Shown one piece after another: positions 23,722 to 32,528 of a DNA stretch of 64,000 nt (position 1 is the first letter of the stretch; each line of letters starts with the position of its first letter). The position numbers and the translations under genes were made by a program. The notes under the pieces were generated by a model, which did not search any database, had not been told where the DNA came from, and saw only the letters and a list, made by a program, of their open reading frames with translations. The DNA is from Pirellula sp. GTDB lineage: Bacteria; Planctomycetota; Planctomycetia; Pirellulales; Pirellulaceae. The stretch covers positions 1-64,000 of the forward strand of contig JAJTID010000004.1 of assembly GCA_021300155.1 (NCBI GenBank). The letters run 5' to 3'.

Positions 23722-24807
23722 TTATTGCTTTAGCAGTTCTATCATCGCGTTGCCCATGGCCTCGCCCACCTGCATATAAGTTTCCGCGTTACCGTTGTAG
23801 TGGCTGTTTCCGCTTCCACCTTTCGACAAGGGGTTGGAGTAGACCGTGGCTACATTGCCCTTGAACTCCGGATACTTGCCAGTGGTGCCGTCCACGGCCA
23901 GCTGAGCTTCGAGCACCTTTCCCCCATTGCCGCCGCTACCCTTTGTGGCCTCGCCTAAAGTTGCCAGAACAAATTTCGCGTGTGGTGAAGCGAAATCCTT
24001 CCGAAGTTGCTTGATGAAGTGAACAAGATTCTCTTCGTACTTACTGGCATGCGCGGCGTTTCCGCAGTCCTTTTCACCTTGCCAAAAGAAGAAACCTGCG
24101 ACTTCGAACTTGGTTGCACCTGGGTAGTAAGTGCCGATGTCGGCCAGTACTTTTTTCGCATCTGCGGTATCGTCGTCGTATTGCTTTCCAGCATACCACT
24201 CAACAGGCTTGCCATTTTTATCCAACCACGGTGGCGGCTCCGTCGCTTTGCCTTTAGTTTCGTCCATCGCCCAGGCATCCGGCCGTTCCTTGTAAGCGGG
24301 ATATACTTTTCCCTCGAAAATATATCTCTCACTACCGGGTGGCAATAGATCCCAGCCGAGGCTGCGGTTCCCGATGCAGCACTTGAGAAGGATGACGGGT
24401 GCATCGACGGCATTTCCCAAGGGGTGACCAATGCCGTATTCGGGCCCCATTTTCCCACCCTGGACAGTCAACCAATCATTGTTGAGCGGACCTTTGCCAG
24501 ACATGAATCGCACAAAGCGAACATCCTTGCGCGCGACCCACGCACCCGTATCATCGACAAGGTGAGAGTATAGATTCTTGGCTTTCACCGCATTTTCTAG
24601 AGACCCTTCGCCTCCTGTAATCTTGCCGAGGCCTACCATATTGGACTGTCCTAACAACAGGAAGATCTGAACTGGCTTTGTCATGTCCGCCGGTTTACCA
24701 TCCGGTTTGGGTATTTGCACCGTCGGGTCGGTTGCAAAGACCGGAGTGTTGAAAGCGATCACTAGCGAAGCGATGATCAGAATAGTGTAAGTCAGTGGCA
24801 TCTTCAT
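23722..24807 (-). CDS. Exported sialate O-acetylesterase-like protein (SASA)
   Basis: An SGNH-type esterase of the sialate O-acetylesterase/DUF303 family. The signal peptide is MKMPLTYTILIIASLVIAF... with cleavage near PVFA-TD. The block-I serine lies in LLLGQSNMVG. CIGNRSLGWDLLP and the FFFWQGEKD segment follow, both usual for the family. The predicted role is removal of acetyl groups from sugars outside the cytoplasm. The start at 24807 is preferred to the longer ORF because it begins the signal peptide. Confidence 0.82.
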   Translation of the reverse strand: MKMPLTYTILIIASLVIAFNTPVFATDPTVQIPKPDGKPADMTKPVQIFLLLGQSNMVGLGKITGGEGSLENAVKAKNLYSHLVDDTGAWVARKDVRFVRFMSGKGPLNNDWLTVQGGKMGPEYGIGHPLGNAVDAPVILLKCCIGNRSLGWDLLPPGSERYIFEGKVYPAYKERPDAWAMDETKGKATEPPPWLDKNGKPVEWYAGKQYDDDTADAKKVLADIGTYYPGATKFEVAGFFFWQGEKDCGNAAHASKYEENLVHFIKQLRKDFASPHAKFVLATLGEATKGSGGNGGKVLEAQLAVDGTTGKYPEFKGNVATVYSNPLSKGGSGNSHYNGNAETYMQVGEAMGNAMIELLKQ

Positions 24808-25013
24808 GAAGTGCGCTTTCTTTTGATAGTGAATGAAATGACCTGAAGTTGGTACCCAATACAAAATCGGAGTAGGTCTTATTGTACATCCCTGGAAGTG
24901 AACAATAACCTAGTGCAATCACAAAATGCTGGTCGATTCATTCCTGACTCGACATTCCGGCTTGGGTAGAATCGCTATGGAGGCAATTATACGACTCGCT
25001 CGAATATCGAATC

Positions 25014-25610
25014 ATGATGGAAACAGAAGACTATTTTCGCTTTGTATTGGGAGTCGTCCTTGTTTTCACGACCGCAGTCACGGGCTACCATCGATTCAAG
25101 GCTGCTCAATCGCGAGAGAAAATTTCACGCAAGGATGAAGGCGTTTTATTCGCAATACTTCTTCGAGGAACCGGGCTGTTCTTGTTTGGTGTTACCGGTA
25201 TCTACCTGGTATCCCCGGTATCGGTTCAATGGGCTGGGATAGCCATTCCGATCCCTATTCGTTGGTTTGGTGCAATAGGTGGACTCCTCAGTTCCTTTCT
25301 GATGTATTGGACTCTTCATAGCTTAGGGAAGAACTTGACCGATACGGTTGTGACGCGGGCGAATGCAACGCTGGTTACACAGGGCCCGTATCGCTGGGTA
25401 AGGCATCCTTTCTACATCACCACCGCTGTGGTGATGGTATCTGTCACGCTACTCACTGCAAATTGGCTAATCGGTCTTTCCTCAGCTACGATACTCGGGA
25501 TGCTGGCCATGCGAACACCCAAAGAGGAGCAAGCGCTTATCGATCGATTCGGGCAAGACTATATCGATTACATGAAGGTGACAGGGCGTTTCTTTCCTAG
25601 GTTTAGATGA
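25014..25610 (+). CDS. Isoprenylcysteine carboxyl methyltransferase family membrane protein
   Basis: This 198-residue membrane protein has four or five hydrophobic segments. The C-terminal half carries the ICMT/PEMT signature GPYRWVRHPFYIT followed by EEQALIDRFGQDYIDYM, which binds S-adenosylmethionine in the family. Bacterial members have poorly known small-molecule or lipid substrates. It ends 14 bp before the opposite-strand trmB gene, so the two genes converge. Confidence 0.85.
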   Translation: MMETEDYFRFVLGVVLVFTTAVTGYHRFKAAQSREKISRKDEGVLFAILLRGTGLFLFGVTGIYLVSPVSVQWAGIAIPIPIRWFGAIGGLLSSFLMYWTLHSLGKNLTDTVVTRANATLVTQGPYRWVRHPFYITTAVVMVSVTLLTANWLIGLSSATILGMLAMRTPKEEQALIDRFGQDYIDYMKVTGRFFPRFR

Positions 25611-25624
25611 GATAAGGTATCCGC

Positions 25625-26512
25625 TTACTTCGATCGACGATAGGAGTTGGACGGCGGTCGGAATCTTCGTTCAGCGCGGTCTACTGCAAACTCTGGTGCT
25701 GGCATTTGTTCAACGATTTTGAAAACGTCTTCTGGCGAGATTTCCGATCGGCGCGTTGCTATGCCTCGGTAGATCGTAAGCTTCTGATTTTGAGATAACA
25801 TCTCTCGCCGAGATCGACCATGTGGATCTTCAGGCCATGGTTCCAGAATCTCTTCCCAGTCGAACAAAGCCGAAAAACAGTTTGTGATGTATAGCCAATA
25901 AGGTTTACGATCCGTCTGCAAAAAAACTTTGCCATTCGGTTTTAGCCTTCGATGAAGCAGCCCCAAAAACTGTGGGGTGAGCATCCGGCGACTGGAGTCT
26001 TCGGAACTGGAGAATGGCTGGGGGTGATAAATGTGAAACTCATCCACCGACTCATCCTCTGATAACCGATCCAAGAGTTTCCAACCATCGCTCACTGCAA
26101 ATCGCACGTTGGTCAGGCCCCGCTGATTTCCGCGTCGTGTGGCATAACGAATGACTGTGGGCAAAGCATCGATACCCAAATGATCCCAATCTGGACGACG
26201 TACTGCGGATGAGATGGTAAAGCGTCCATTCCCGCATCCGATATCAATCGCTATTGGTGCTTCACGACGAAAGAGATCAGGCCAGGCGAAGGGTGCTTCT
26301 GGCAAACGTTTGATAGCGGTTTGTGTCCATTGCTCTTTGGGTTGAATCGCACCGGGAATAGGAATTCCCATCTCTAGTTCAATGTCACCTGGTTTCAGCG
26401 CCGTTGGGTCGGATGTGTTTACGCTTCGAGGATTAACGCCTGGGTTCTTGGGCGGGAATCGTTGGTTATCGGAACTGCCCTTCAAGGGACGGCGTTTTGA
26501 GGGACGGTTCAT
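25625..26512 (-). CDS. trmB: tRNA (guanine-N7-)-methyltransferase TrmB
   Basis: TrmB makes m7G at position 46 of tRNAs. The SAM-binding segment IAIDIGCGNGRFTI, the DEFHIYHPQPF segment (family DxxxxFPDPWPK region) and PNGKVFLQTD are present. A basic N-terminal extension of roughly 70 residues (RPSKRRPLKGSSDNQRFPP) precedes the catalytic domain. In the usual family PDPW-K motif this protein has HPQPF, a deviation worth noting. The ATG overlaps the stop of the upstream gamma-carbonic anhydrase gene as ATGA (26509-26512). Confidence 0.85.
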   Translation of the reverse strand: MNRPSKRRPLKGSSDNQRFPPKNPGVNPRSVNTSDPTALKPGDIELEMGIPIPGAIQPKEQWTQTAIKRLPEAPFAWPDLFRREAPIAIDIGCGNGRFTISSAVRRPDWDHLGIDALPTVIRYATRRGNQRGLTNVRFAVSDGWKLLDRLSEDESVDEFHIYHPQPFSSSEDSSRRMLTPQFLGLLHRRLKPNGKVFLQTDRKPYWLYITNCFSALFDWEEILEPWPEDPHGRSRREMLSQNQKLTIYRGIATRRSEISPEDVFKIVEQMPAPEFAVDRAERRFRPPSNSYRRSK

Positions 26513-27042
26513 GGTGAAGAGCTCGATGGTTCGGAAACGCGATACTGCTTCGCCGTTTCGACATAGTGTTGCCAACCTCTAGAAATCATCTCTCGATCGC
26601 GTTCCGTGGTTTCTCGCACAACCTTGGCAGGGGTACCCATGACCAGCGAGTTCGGTGGGATCATCTTACCCTCCGGTATCAAACTACCTGCTGCGACGAT
26701 GGAGCCTTTGCCGATAACCACACCATTGAGAAGAACCGCTCGAATTCCAATCAAGCATTCGTCCTCGACAGTTGCACCATGAACGATTGCTCCGTGCCCG
26801 ACAGTTACACGCTTCCCAACCGAGCATGGAAAACCCGGATCGGCATGCAAGCAACATAGATCTTGGATGTTCGATTGATCGCCGATTCGAATCGGTTCGC
26901 AATCTCCTCGCAATATTGCCCCAAACAGAATGCACGCTTCAGATCCGACGTGTACTTCCCCTCGCAAGGTTGCGTTGGAGGCAACGAACGCATCATCTGC
27001 AATCAGTTGTGGTTGGTGAGTTGTCTTCAACGAGTCGGACAT
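26509..27042 (-). CDS. Gamma-carbonic anhydrase family protein
   Basis: A left-handed beta-helix (hexapeptide repeat) protein of 177 residues. The three metal-binding histidines of gamma-class carbonic anhydrases are at H66 (LHAD), H83 (GHG) and H88 (VHGA). LRGDCEPIRIGDQSNIQD and GVVIGKGSIVAAGSL are family signatures. It may hydrate CO2 or act on an acyl-carnitine-like substrate as in the YrdA/CaiE group. The start at 27042 (MSDSLKTTH) is the ATG nearest the conserved part. Confidence 0.85.
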   Translation of the reverse strand: MSDSLKTTHQPQLIADDAFVASNATLRGEVHVGSEACILFGAILRGDCEPIRIGDQSNIQDLCCLHADPGFPCSVGKRVTVGHGAIVHGATVEDECLIGIRAVLLNGVVIGKGSIVAAGSLIPEGKMIPPNSLVMGTPAKVVRETTERDREMISRGWQHYVETAKQYRVSEPSSSSP

Positions 27043-27100
27043 TTTTAGCAGCACTATATGGCGTTGATGGTGGTGAAGGAACTTCTCGGGATGGTTCTTT

Positions 27101-28921
27101 TCAAGATTGATCCTCGATCAACTCTTGAAGCTCAGCCCATCGCATTTCGGCTGCTTCAAGCTCGGTGCTTACCTTGACTACTTCGTCATGTAGTTTCATG
27201 GCTTCCATCGGGTCAGTAGTCTGCATCAATTTTTCATTGACGGTTCTCTTTTGATCATCAAGCCGGGCGATGGTTTTTTCTAGCTGTGTGATTTCTTTGC
27301 GCATGGCTCTATCATCTGCGGAGCCGGTCGATTGCTTTTTCTTGTCATGCGCGTGGCGATCTTTGTCACTTGCTTTGCTATTCTTGCCTGTCGCAACTGG
27401 AACCGGTTTCTTGCCCGTGCGTGCAAACTCTGCTTCGTCGATCTCCTGATTGACCATGTAGAGATAGGACTCATAATTGCCGTGGTAGTTTACTACGGAG
27501 CCATCCTTTACTTCGATAATGCTCGAAGCGACTCGACGCATAAAGTGTCGATCGTGGGACGTGAAGATCACCGTCCCCTTGTACTCTAGCAATGCATTGG
27601 CAAGTGCTTCGACTGTTTCGACGTCCAAGTGGTTACCAGGTTCGTCGAGGACTAGAATGTTGTAGTTCCCGAGAAGGATCGCAGCCATGCAGAGGCGAGC
27701 TCGCTCACCTCCACTGAGGACAGAGACTTTCTTGTGAATCGCCTCGCCTCGAAACAGCATCGCGCCGGCCGTGTCGAGAATCGTTTGATTCTTGGTTCCG
27801 GGTATGGCCTCATACTCCAGATACTCAAGAACTGTCTTCTTTTCGGGCAAGCTCGTGTAGACGTGTTGTGCGTAGGTGCCAATATTGCAAGCGTGTCCCC
27901 AACGAACATCTCCCAGCACCGGGGTTAGCGATTGAACAATGGTTCGGAGCAAGGTTGTCTTCCCTTGACCGTTGTCCCCTACGATCGCTGCGCGCGTTCC
28001 GTGTTCTATTTCAATATTGATGTTCTTTGCAATGACTGTGTCGCCGTAGCCGATCCCGAGCTCGATGCAGCGAACAGCAGGTCCTTTGCGAGGTTCGACT
28101 TGGGGCGCACGGATCACCGCATGCGCTTGGTCCGATTGAACCTCGATGAATTCCAATCGCTCCAACATCTTGCTCTTCGATTTGGCTCGTGTGGCAGTGC
28201 TAGCGCGAGCGCGGTTCTTGTCAACAAACTCTTGTAGTTGTTTTCGCTTCGCTTCGGTTGCCGCGTTAACGCGTTGGTTGTGTTCGATGCGTTCTTGTTG
28301 ATACACCAAGAACTCTTCGATCTTTCCTGGGTACATCGTGAGCTTACCCATCGACAGATCTAGAGTACTGTCACAGGTTGCGCTCAGGAAAGCGCGGTCG
28401 TGTGAGACGATCAAACAGGCTTCGCGGAAGTCCTTCAGAAAGTGCTCCAACAAAATCTGCGTCCGAAGATCCAAGAAATTCGTTGGTTCGTCGAGCAAGA
28501 GAAGATTCGGCTCATGCAGTAGCAACGCGGCCAACTTCACGCGCGTTTGCCATCCGCCAGACAATTCTCCCACAGGACCTTCGAGGTATCGGCCCTTGAG
28601 TTCGAACTGTCCTGCGACTTCACCGCACTTCCAATCAGGCTGGCCACTATCTCGCATCAAAAATTCGAGTGAAGTCTCGCCCGGCAAGAATGGGTCATGC
28701 TGACGGAGATAGCCGATTTTGAGGCGAGGGTGTCGAATGATTTGTCCAGAATCGAGTTCTTCGTCTCCCAGTAGACAACGCAAAAGAGTTGATTTTCCGG
28801 CGCCGTTTCGTCCGACAAACCCGACCTTGGTATCGCTCGTGATGGTGCATTCGGCGTCGTCGAGCAGGAGTTGTTCTCCGTAGCGTTTATTGGCCTGTTT
28901 GATTTGAAGTAGGACGCTCAT
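27101..28921 (-). CDS. ABC-F family ATP-binding protein (Uup/EttA type)
   Basis: This soluble protein has two ATP-binding cassettes and no membrane domain. The first has Walker A GRNGAGKS (37-44), signature LSGGW and LLLLDEPTNFLD. The second has GDNGQGKT, LSGGER and LVLDEPGNHLD. A charged linker of about 80 residues joins them, and the C-terminus is a long coiled coil (KKQSTGSADDRAMRKEITQLEKTIARL...). This fits ABC-F translation factors, which act on stalled ribosomes; the exact subfamily is not assigned. The 606-residue length is normal. It lies upstream of the gamma-CA and trmB genes on the same strand. Confidence 0.9.
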   Translation of the reverse strand: MSVLLQIKQANKRYGEQLLLDDAECTITSDTKVGFVGRNGAGKSTLLRCLLGDEELDSGQIIRHPRLKIGYLRQHDPFLPGETSLEFLMRDSGQPDWKCGEVAGQFELKGRYLEGPVGELSGGWQTRVKLAALLLHEPNLLLLDEPTNFLDLRTQILLEHFLKDFREACLIVSHDRAFLSATCDSTLDLSMGKLTMYPGKIEEFLVYQQERIEHNQRVNAATEAKRKQLQEFVDKNRARASTATRAKSKSKMLERLEFIEVQSDQAHAVIRAPQVEPRKGPAVRCIELGIGYGDTVIAKNINIEIEHGTRAAIVGDNGQGKTTLLRTIVQSLTPVLGDVRWGHACNIGTYAQHVYTSLPEKKTVLEYLEYEAIPGTKNQTILDTAGAMLFRGEAIHKKVSVLSGGERARLCMAAILLGNYNILVLDEPGNHLDVETVEALANALLEYKGTVIFTSHDRHFMRRVASSIIEVKDGSVVNYHGNYESYLYMVNQEIDEAEFARTGKKPVPVATGKNSKASDKDRHAHDKKKQSTGSADDRAMRKEITQLEKTIARLDDQKRTVNEKLMQTTDPMEAMKLHDEVVKVSTELEAAEMRWAELQELIEDQS

Positions 28922-29023
28922 CGGCTTTGTAGGTTAGGAGTAATTCAAATGACTCGGCGAAATGTCTGGACTTTGGTATGTTAACATCGCAGAGGAAAGC
29001 GACCAAGGAGCAACAGGATCGAC

Positions 29024-29623
29024 ATGGCCGAGATATCGCAATCAGTCACGGAATTGATTGAACAACTCAATAAATTACCAGGAATCGGACGCAAAACGGC
29101 GGAACGACTCGCTTACCATTTGCTCCGAGTTCATGAAACGGAAGCCTTTGCTCTTTCGGATGCAATCCGTTCCGTACGAGAAAATGTGCGCTATTGTTCA
29201 GTGTGCTTTAATCTGTCTGAGGGCGAACTTTGCAACATTTGCTCCGATCCTCGACGCGATCCGACCATTCTCTGCATCGTCGAACAACCGAGAGACTTGA
29301 TGGCTCTAGAGCAGTCGGGTGTTTATAGAGGGCACTATCATGTATTGCTGGGAAGGATCGCACCATTGGACGGCATTGGCCCAGATCAGCTCACGATCGA
29401 GGCACTCGTGGAGCGCGTTCGAACTGGCAACTACGCCGAAGTCATCATGGCCACCAATCCTAATGTGGAAGGGGATGGAACCGCGTTGTTCATCTCGAAC
29501 CAACTCGGAGAGTTACCCGTGAAGTTGACACGCTTGGCCCGCGGAGTCACAGCGGGTAGCGTCCTGGAGTACACTAACAAAGAGATCCTTGCCGATGCAC
29601 TCTCAGGTCGGCAAAAGCTCTGA
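29024..29623 (+). CDS. recR: Recombination protein RecR
   Basis: RecR works with RecF and RecO to load RecA at single-stranded gaps. A helix-hairpin-helix lies at residues 8-32 (LNKLPGIGRKTAERLAYHL). The C4 zinc site has C58, C61, C70 and C73. The Toprim segment includes TILCIVEQPRDLMALE and VIMATNPNVEGD. The length of 199 residues is typical. The usual neighbour dnaX is not here. It is divergent from the ABC-F gene across about 100 bp. Confidence 0.95.
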   Translation: MAEISQSVTELIEQLNKLPGIGRKTAERLAYHLLRVHETEAFALSDAIRSVRENVRYCSVCFNLSEGELCNICSDPRRDPTILCIVEQPRDLMALEQSGVYRGHYHVLLGRIAPLDGIGPDQLTIEALVERVRTGNYAEVIMATNPNVEGDGTALFISNQLGELPVKLTRLARGVTAGSVLEYTNKEILADALSGRQKL

Positions 29624-29722
29624 TGGGGTGCGAGGCATGGGCTGCGCTGAGCGATGTTTTACATACTTTGTTTTACACTCAGTAAAAGCAACGAGATGAC
29701 AAGCTAGAAGCTCATCCCACGT

Positions 29723-30775
29723 TTATTCTGCGGCTTTGTGTTCTTCCATTTCGATCATGCGGCCCAACATATCCGTCAACGATGTTCGAATGGACCACTC
29801 GGGATAGTGGCTCTTGATCTTTCGCAGGTCCGAGATGTAGCAGATGTGGTCGCCTGTGCGATTGGTATCACCAAGAGTGTAGTCGACTTGATAAGGACTG
29901 ATCTTCGCGATCAAGTCGATGCACTCGAGTACGGACGCCGAGTTTTCTCGTCCACCTCCTAGGTTGTAGACTTCGCCTGGTCGTGGACGATTGCGGAACG
30001 CCTCGAAGGCGGCGATGACATCTGCATTTTCGATCTGATCGCGAACTTGCTTTCCCTTGTAGCCAAAGATCGTGTACGGCTTTTTATGAACGGCGACATG
30101 GACCAAATAAGAAAGAAACCCATGCAGTTCCACTCCTGAGTGCGATGCGCCCGTTAAGCATCCACCTCGGAACACACCCACTTTCATCCCAAAGTACTTT
30201 CCGTACTCTTGTGCGACGACATCTGCGGCAGTCTTTGAAGCGCCAAAAAGCGAATGAAGGGTTTGATCGATTCGACAGGACTCGCTGATGCCATGAAAAT
30301 GTTCTGGATTCGCATACTCCCATCGTCTATCCAACTCGATCAACGGAAGTTCGTTTGGGGCATCGCCGTACACTTTGTTGGTGCTCATATGACAAAACAC
30401 AGCGTCGGGTGCATGTTGCCGTGTGGCCTCGAGCATATTCAACGTCCCCACCGCGTTGACATCAAAGTCGAGCAGCGGAATGTCTTTGGCTTTATCGTGC
30501 GAGGGTTGGGCTGCACAGTGAACCACCATGTCTGGAGCAATGGTCTTTACTAACTCGAAGACGTGTTCTCGCGAACGAATGTCAACACTGTGGTGGGTAA
30601 ATCTTTTTGTTTCTTTCTGCAGTCGTTCCAGGTTCCATTGAGTGCTACCCATCGGTCCGAAGAACTCTTGACGCATGTTGTTGTCCATGCCAATGACATC
30701 GGCTCCGACAGAGTCATAGTGTCGAACCGCTGCAGAACCGATAAGGCCGCTAGAGCCGGTAACCAATACTTTCAT
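29723..30775 (-). CDS. NAD-dependent epimerase (CDP-paratose/tyvelose 2-epimerase type)
   Basis: An extended short-chain dehydrogenase with the nucleotide-binding TGSSGLIGS (6-14) and the DNNMRQEFFGPMGST segment characteristic of CDP-tyvelose-type epimerases. The catalytic YxxxK tyrosine is replaced by F177 in LFGASK, while K181 remains. GGCLTG and ELHGFLSYL are retained. It may make deoxy or branched sugars for surface glycans. The Phe substitution may be family-specific rather than a loss of function. Confidence 0.72.
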   Translation of the reverse strand: MKVLVTGSSGLIGSAAVRHYDSVGADVIGMDNNMRQEFFGPMGSTQWNLERLQKETKRFTHHSVDIRSREHVFELVKTIAPDMVVHCAAQPSHDKAKDIPLLDFDVNAVGTLNMLEATRQHAPDAVFCHMSTNKVYGDAPNELPLIELDRRWEYANPEHFHGISESCRIDQTLHSLFGASKTAADVVAQEYGKYFGMKVGVFRGGCLTGASHSGVELHGFLSYLVHVAVHKKPYTIFGYKGKQVRDQIENADVIAAFEAFRNRPRPGEVYNLGGGRENSASVLECIDLIAKISPYQVDYTLGDTNRTGDHICYISDLRKIKSHYPEWSIRTSLTDMLGRMIEMEEHKAAE

Positions 30776-30935
30776 GCAAGTACTCTAACAGTGTGAATTC
30801 AACCAATCATCATTATTCCGTCACTTTTGCGGCGACCGAACTAACACTATCGTAATTGGCACAGGAGAAAATGACGATCTGATACCCAGGAGGAAGATAG
30901 CTTCCGCGCGCGGTCTGTGACAATCGTATGAATCG

Positions 30936-30962
30936 TTCGGATTGTTCGGATTGTTCGGATTG
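30936..30962. repeat. Tandem 9-bp repeat, three copies (TTCGGATTG)
   Basis: TTCGGATTG occurs at 30936-30944, 30945-30953 and 30954-30962, directly after the stop of the minus-strand AMP-binding gene. It may be a microsatellite. Because it lies 3' to the gene it does not affect coding. Confidence 0.7.
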
Positions 30963-32528
30963 TCATTGTGTCGTTTCTTGTGTCGTCAACACGTGGTTGT
31001 AGAATCGTTCTAGCTCTCGTCGTCGTTTTCCGCCCTTGAAATTGCAAAGACCGTTAGCTGCATTCCATGGCTCGTCGGAGAACCACACATTTCCAATCGC
31101 TCTCCACGCATCCTCAGATAAAGACATCGCTAGCGATTCGCGTACAGCAGGGATGGTCGGTTTCGACTCCCAGCAACGTGGTTTGATGATCAACGTGCAA
31201 CGCGGTTGACCGCTTCCAAAAAGAAAGCAATCTTGAACCCACGGTTGTTCAAGCACGCGTGCTTCAATCGGGAGGGGATTTAGTTTGCACCCGTTTTGTA
31301 AAACGAGAACGTCGTCCAGCCGACCAAGAATTCGCAAGGATTGCCCATCGCGATCGAGTTCCGCTTTGTCTTGCGTGTCCAGCCAGCCATCGACGATTCG
31401 CGAATGGGTCGCGAAGGAGTCTTGCCAATATCCTGACATGACGCCAGCGCCTCGCACCCATAGTTTACCTTGGTCATCGATCCTGACTTCGGTGTTGCTG
31501 ACGGGTGGTCCGACCCCTGCCAACACAGCGGGGTTGGTATCGGTTGCGGCTCGGTTCGAACATACGACAGGTCCAGCTTCCGTTAGTCCGTACCCCTGGT
31601 AAATATCTAGTCCCGCCTTATGAAACCGAAGCCTGGTATTCTCGCTGATGGGGGCTCCGCCGCTCGCAAGTTGACGAATCGAGCCACCGAGACATGGACG
31701 AAGATCCGTGGGTGAGTCCATTCGATCGTTCCACCGAGATATCAGAGACTCGTATACCGCAGGAACCGCGTTCACGAGGGTCGGTTGAGCGACGGAGAGC
31801 CGTTCGATAAACGATTCGGTGCCATGCACCGTCTCGAGAGAGCTACCGCTGAGCAACCACATAGTTAACTCGCAGGTTCTGGCGTATGCATGTGCGAATG
31901 GTAGCAAATTAAGACGATGATCGGTTGCAAATTGAGGCATCGCGTCCAATTTACTGATCGCGTTGGAAACAAGATTTTGGTGACTAAGCAGAACCGCACG
32001 AGGCTCGCTCGTCGTCCCTGAAGTAAAGAGTAGATTGGCTCCATCCGTTGTTTCGTAACCAGTATCTGTAACCTGCAATCGTGCGCTGTTAGGCAAATCA
32101 CGATAGTTTGGGATCTTACGACTATTCTTTAACGGTGAGACATATCTATCCACAAAAACTGCAGTTGGACAAATCGATGCGACCAAGTTCTCGGCGACTG
32201 TTGGTGATAATCTGGCATCGAGAGGAGCGTGAATGGCGTTGAGACTCGAGCAGGCGAGATCAATAAGCACCCATTCCAGGGAGTTGCGGCCCCATTGCAG
32301 AACAATCGAGCCGTTCTTCACTCCCACTGCCTGCAAGTGATGGGACATACTGGCAGTCAGGCCCGATAGCTGTTGCCAAGTTATGTTGACAACGTCTCTT
32401 TGTTTCGGTCTATCAACCCAAGCTATTTTGTTGGGTCGTTGCCCGCTGTTTGCAACCAGAAGATCAACAAGGCGTGCATTGCGCACCGCCCGACAACTGT
32501 TAGTTGAGGTGTGCTTGAATCCAGCCAT
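30963..32528 (-). CDS. AMP-forming acyl-CoA synthetase/ligase family protein
   Basis: This 521-residue adenylate-forming enzyme has a P-loop LLFTSGTTSEPRA (about 167-178), in which the common G and K of SGTTGxPK are S and R, the YQGYGLTEAGP motif, LDTQDKAELDRDG and a C-terminal lysine near FKGGKRRRE. It activates a carboxylate as acyl-AMP, probably forming an acyl-CoA; the substrate is not evident. The start overlaps the end of the upstream exported-protein gene by 29 nt, which suggests co-expression, although a GTG 42 bp downstream could also be the true start. Confidence 0.75.
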   Translation of the reverse strand: MAGFKHTSTNSCRAVRNARLVDLLVANSGQRPNKIAWVDRPKQRDVVNITWQQLSGLTASMSHHLQAVGVKNGSIVLQWGRNSLEWVLIDLACSSLNAIHAPLDARLSPTVAENLVASICPTAVFVDRYVSPLKNSRKIPNYRDLPNSARLQVTDTGYETTDGANLLFTSGTTSEPRAVLLSHQNLVSNAISKLDAMPQFATDHRLNLLPFAHAYARTCELTMWLLSGSSLETVHGTESFIERLSVAQPTLVNAVPAVYESLISRWNDRMDSPTDLRPCLGGSIRQLASGGAPISENTRLRFHKAGLDIYQGYGLTEAGPVVCSNRAATDTNPAVLAGVGPPVSNTEVRIDDQGKLWVRGAGVMSGYWQDSFATHSRIVDGWLDTQDKAELDRDGQSLRILGRLDDVLVLQNGCKLNPLPIEARVLEQPWVQDCFLFGSGQPRCTLIIKPRCWESKPTIPAVRESLAMSLSEDAWRAIGNVWFSDEPWNAANGLCNFKGGKRRRELERFYNHVLTTQETTQ

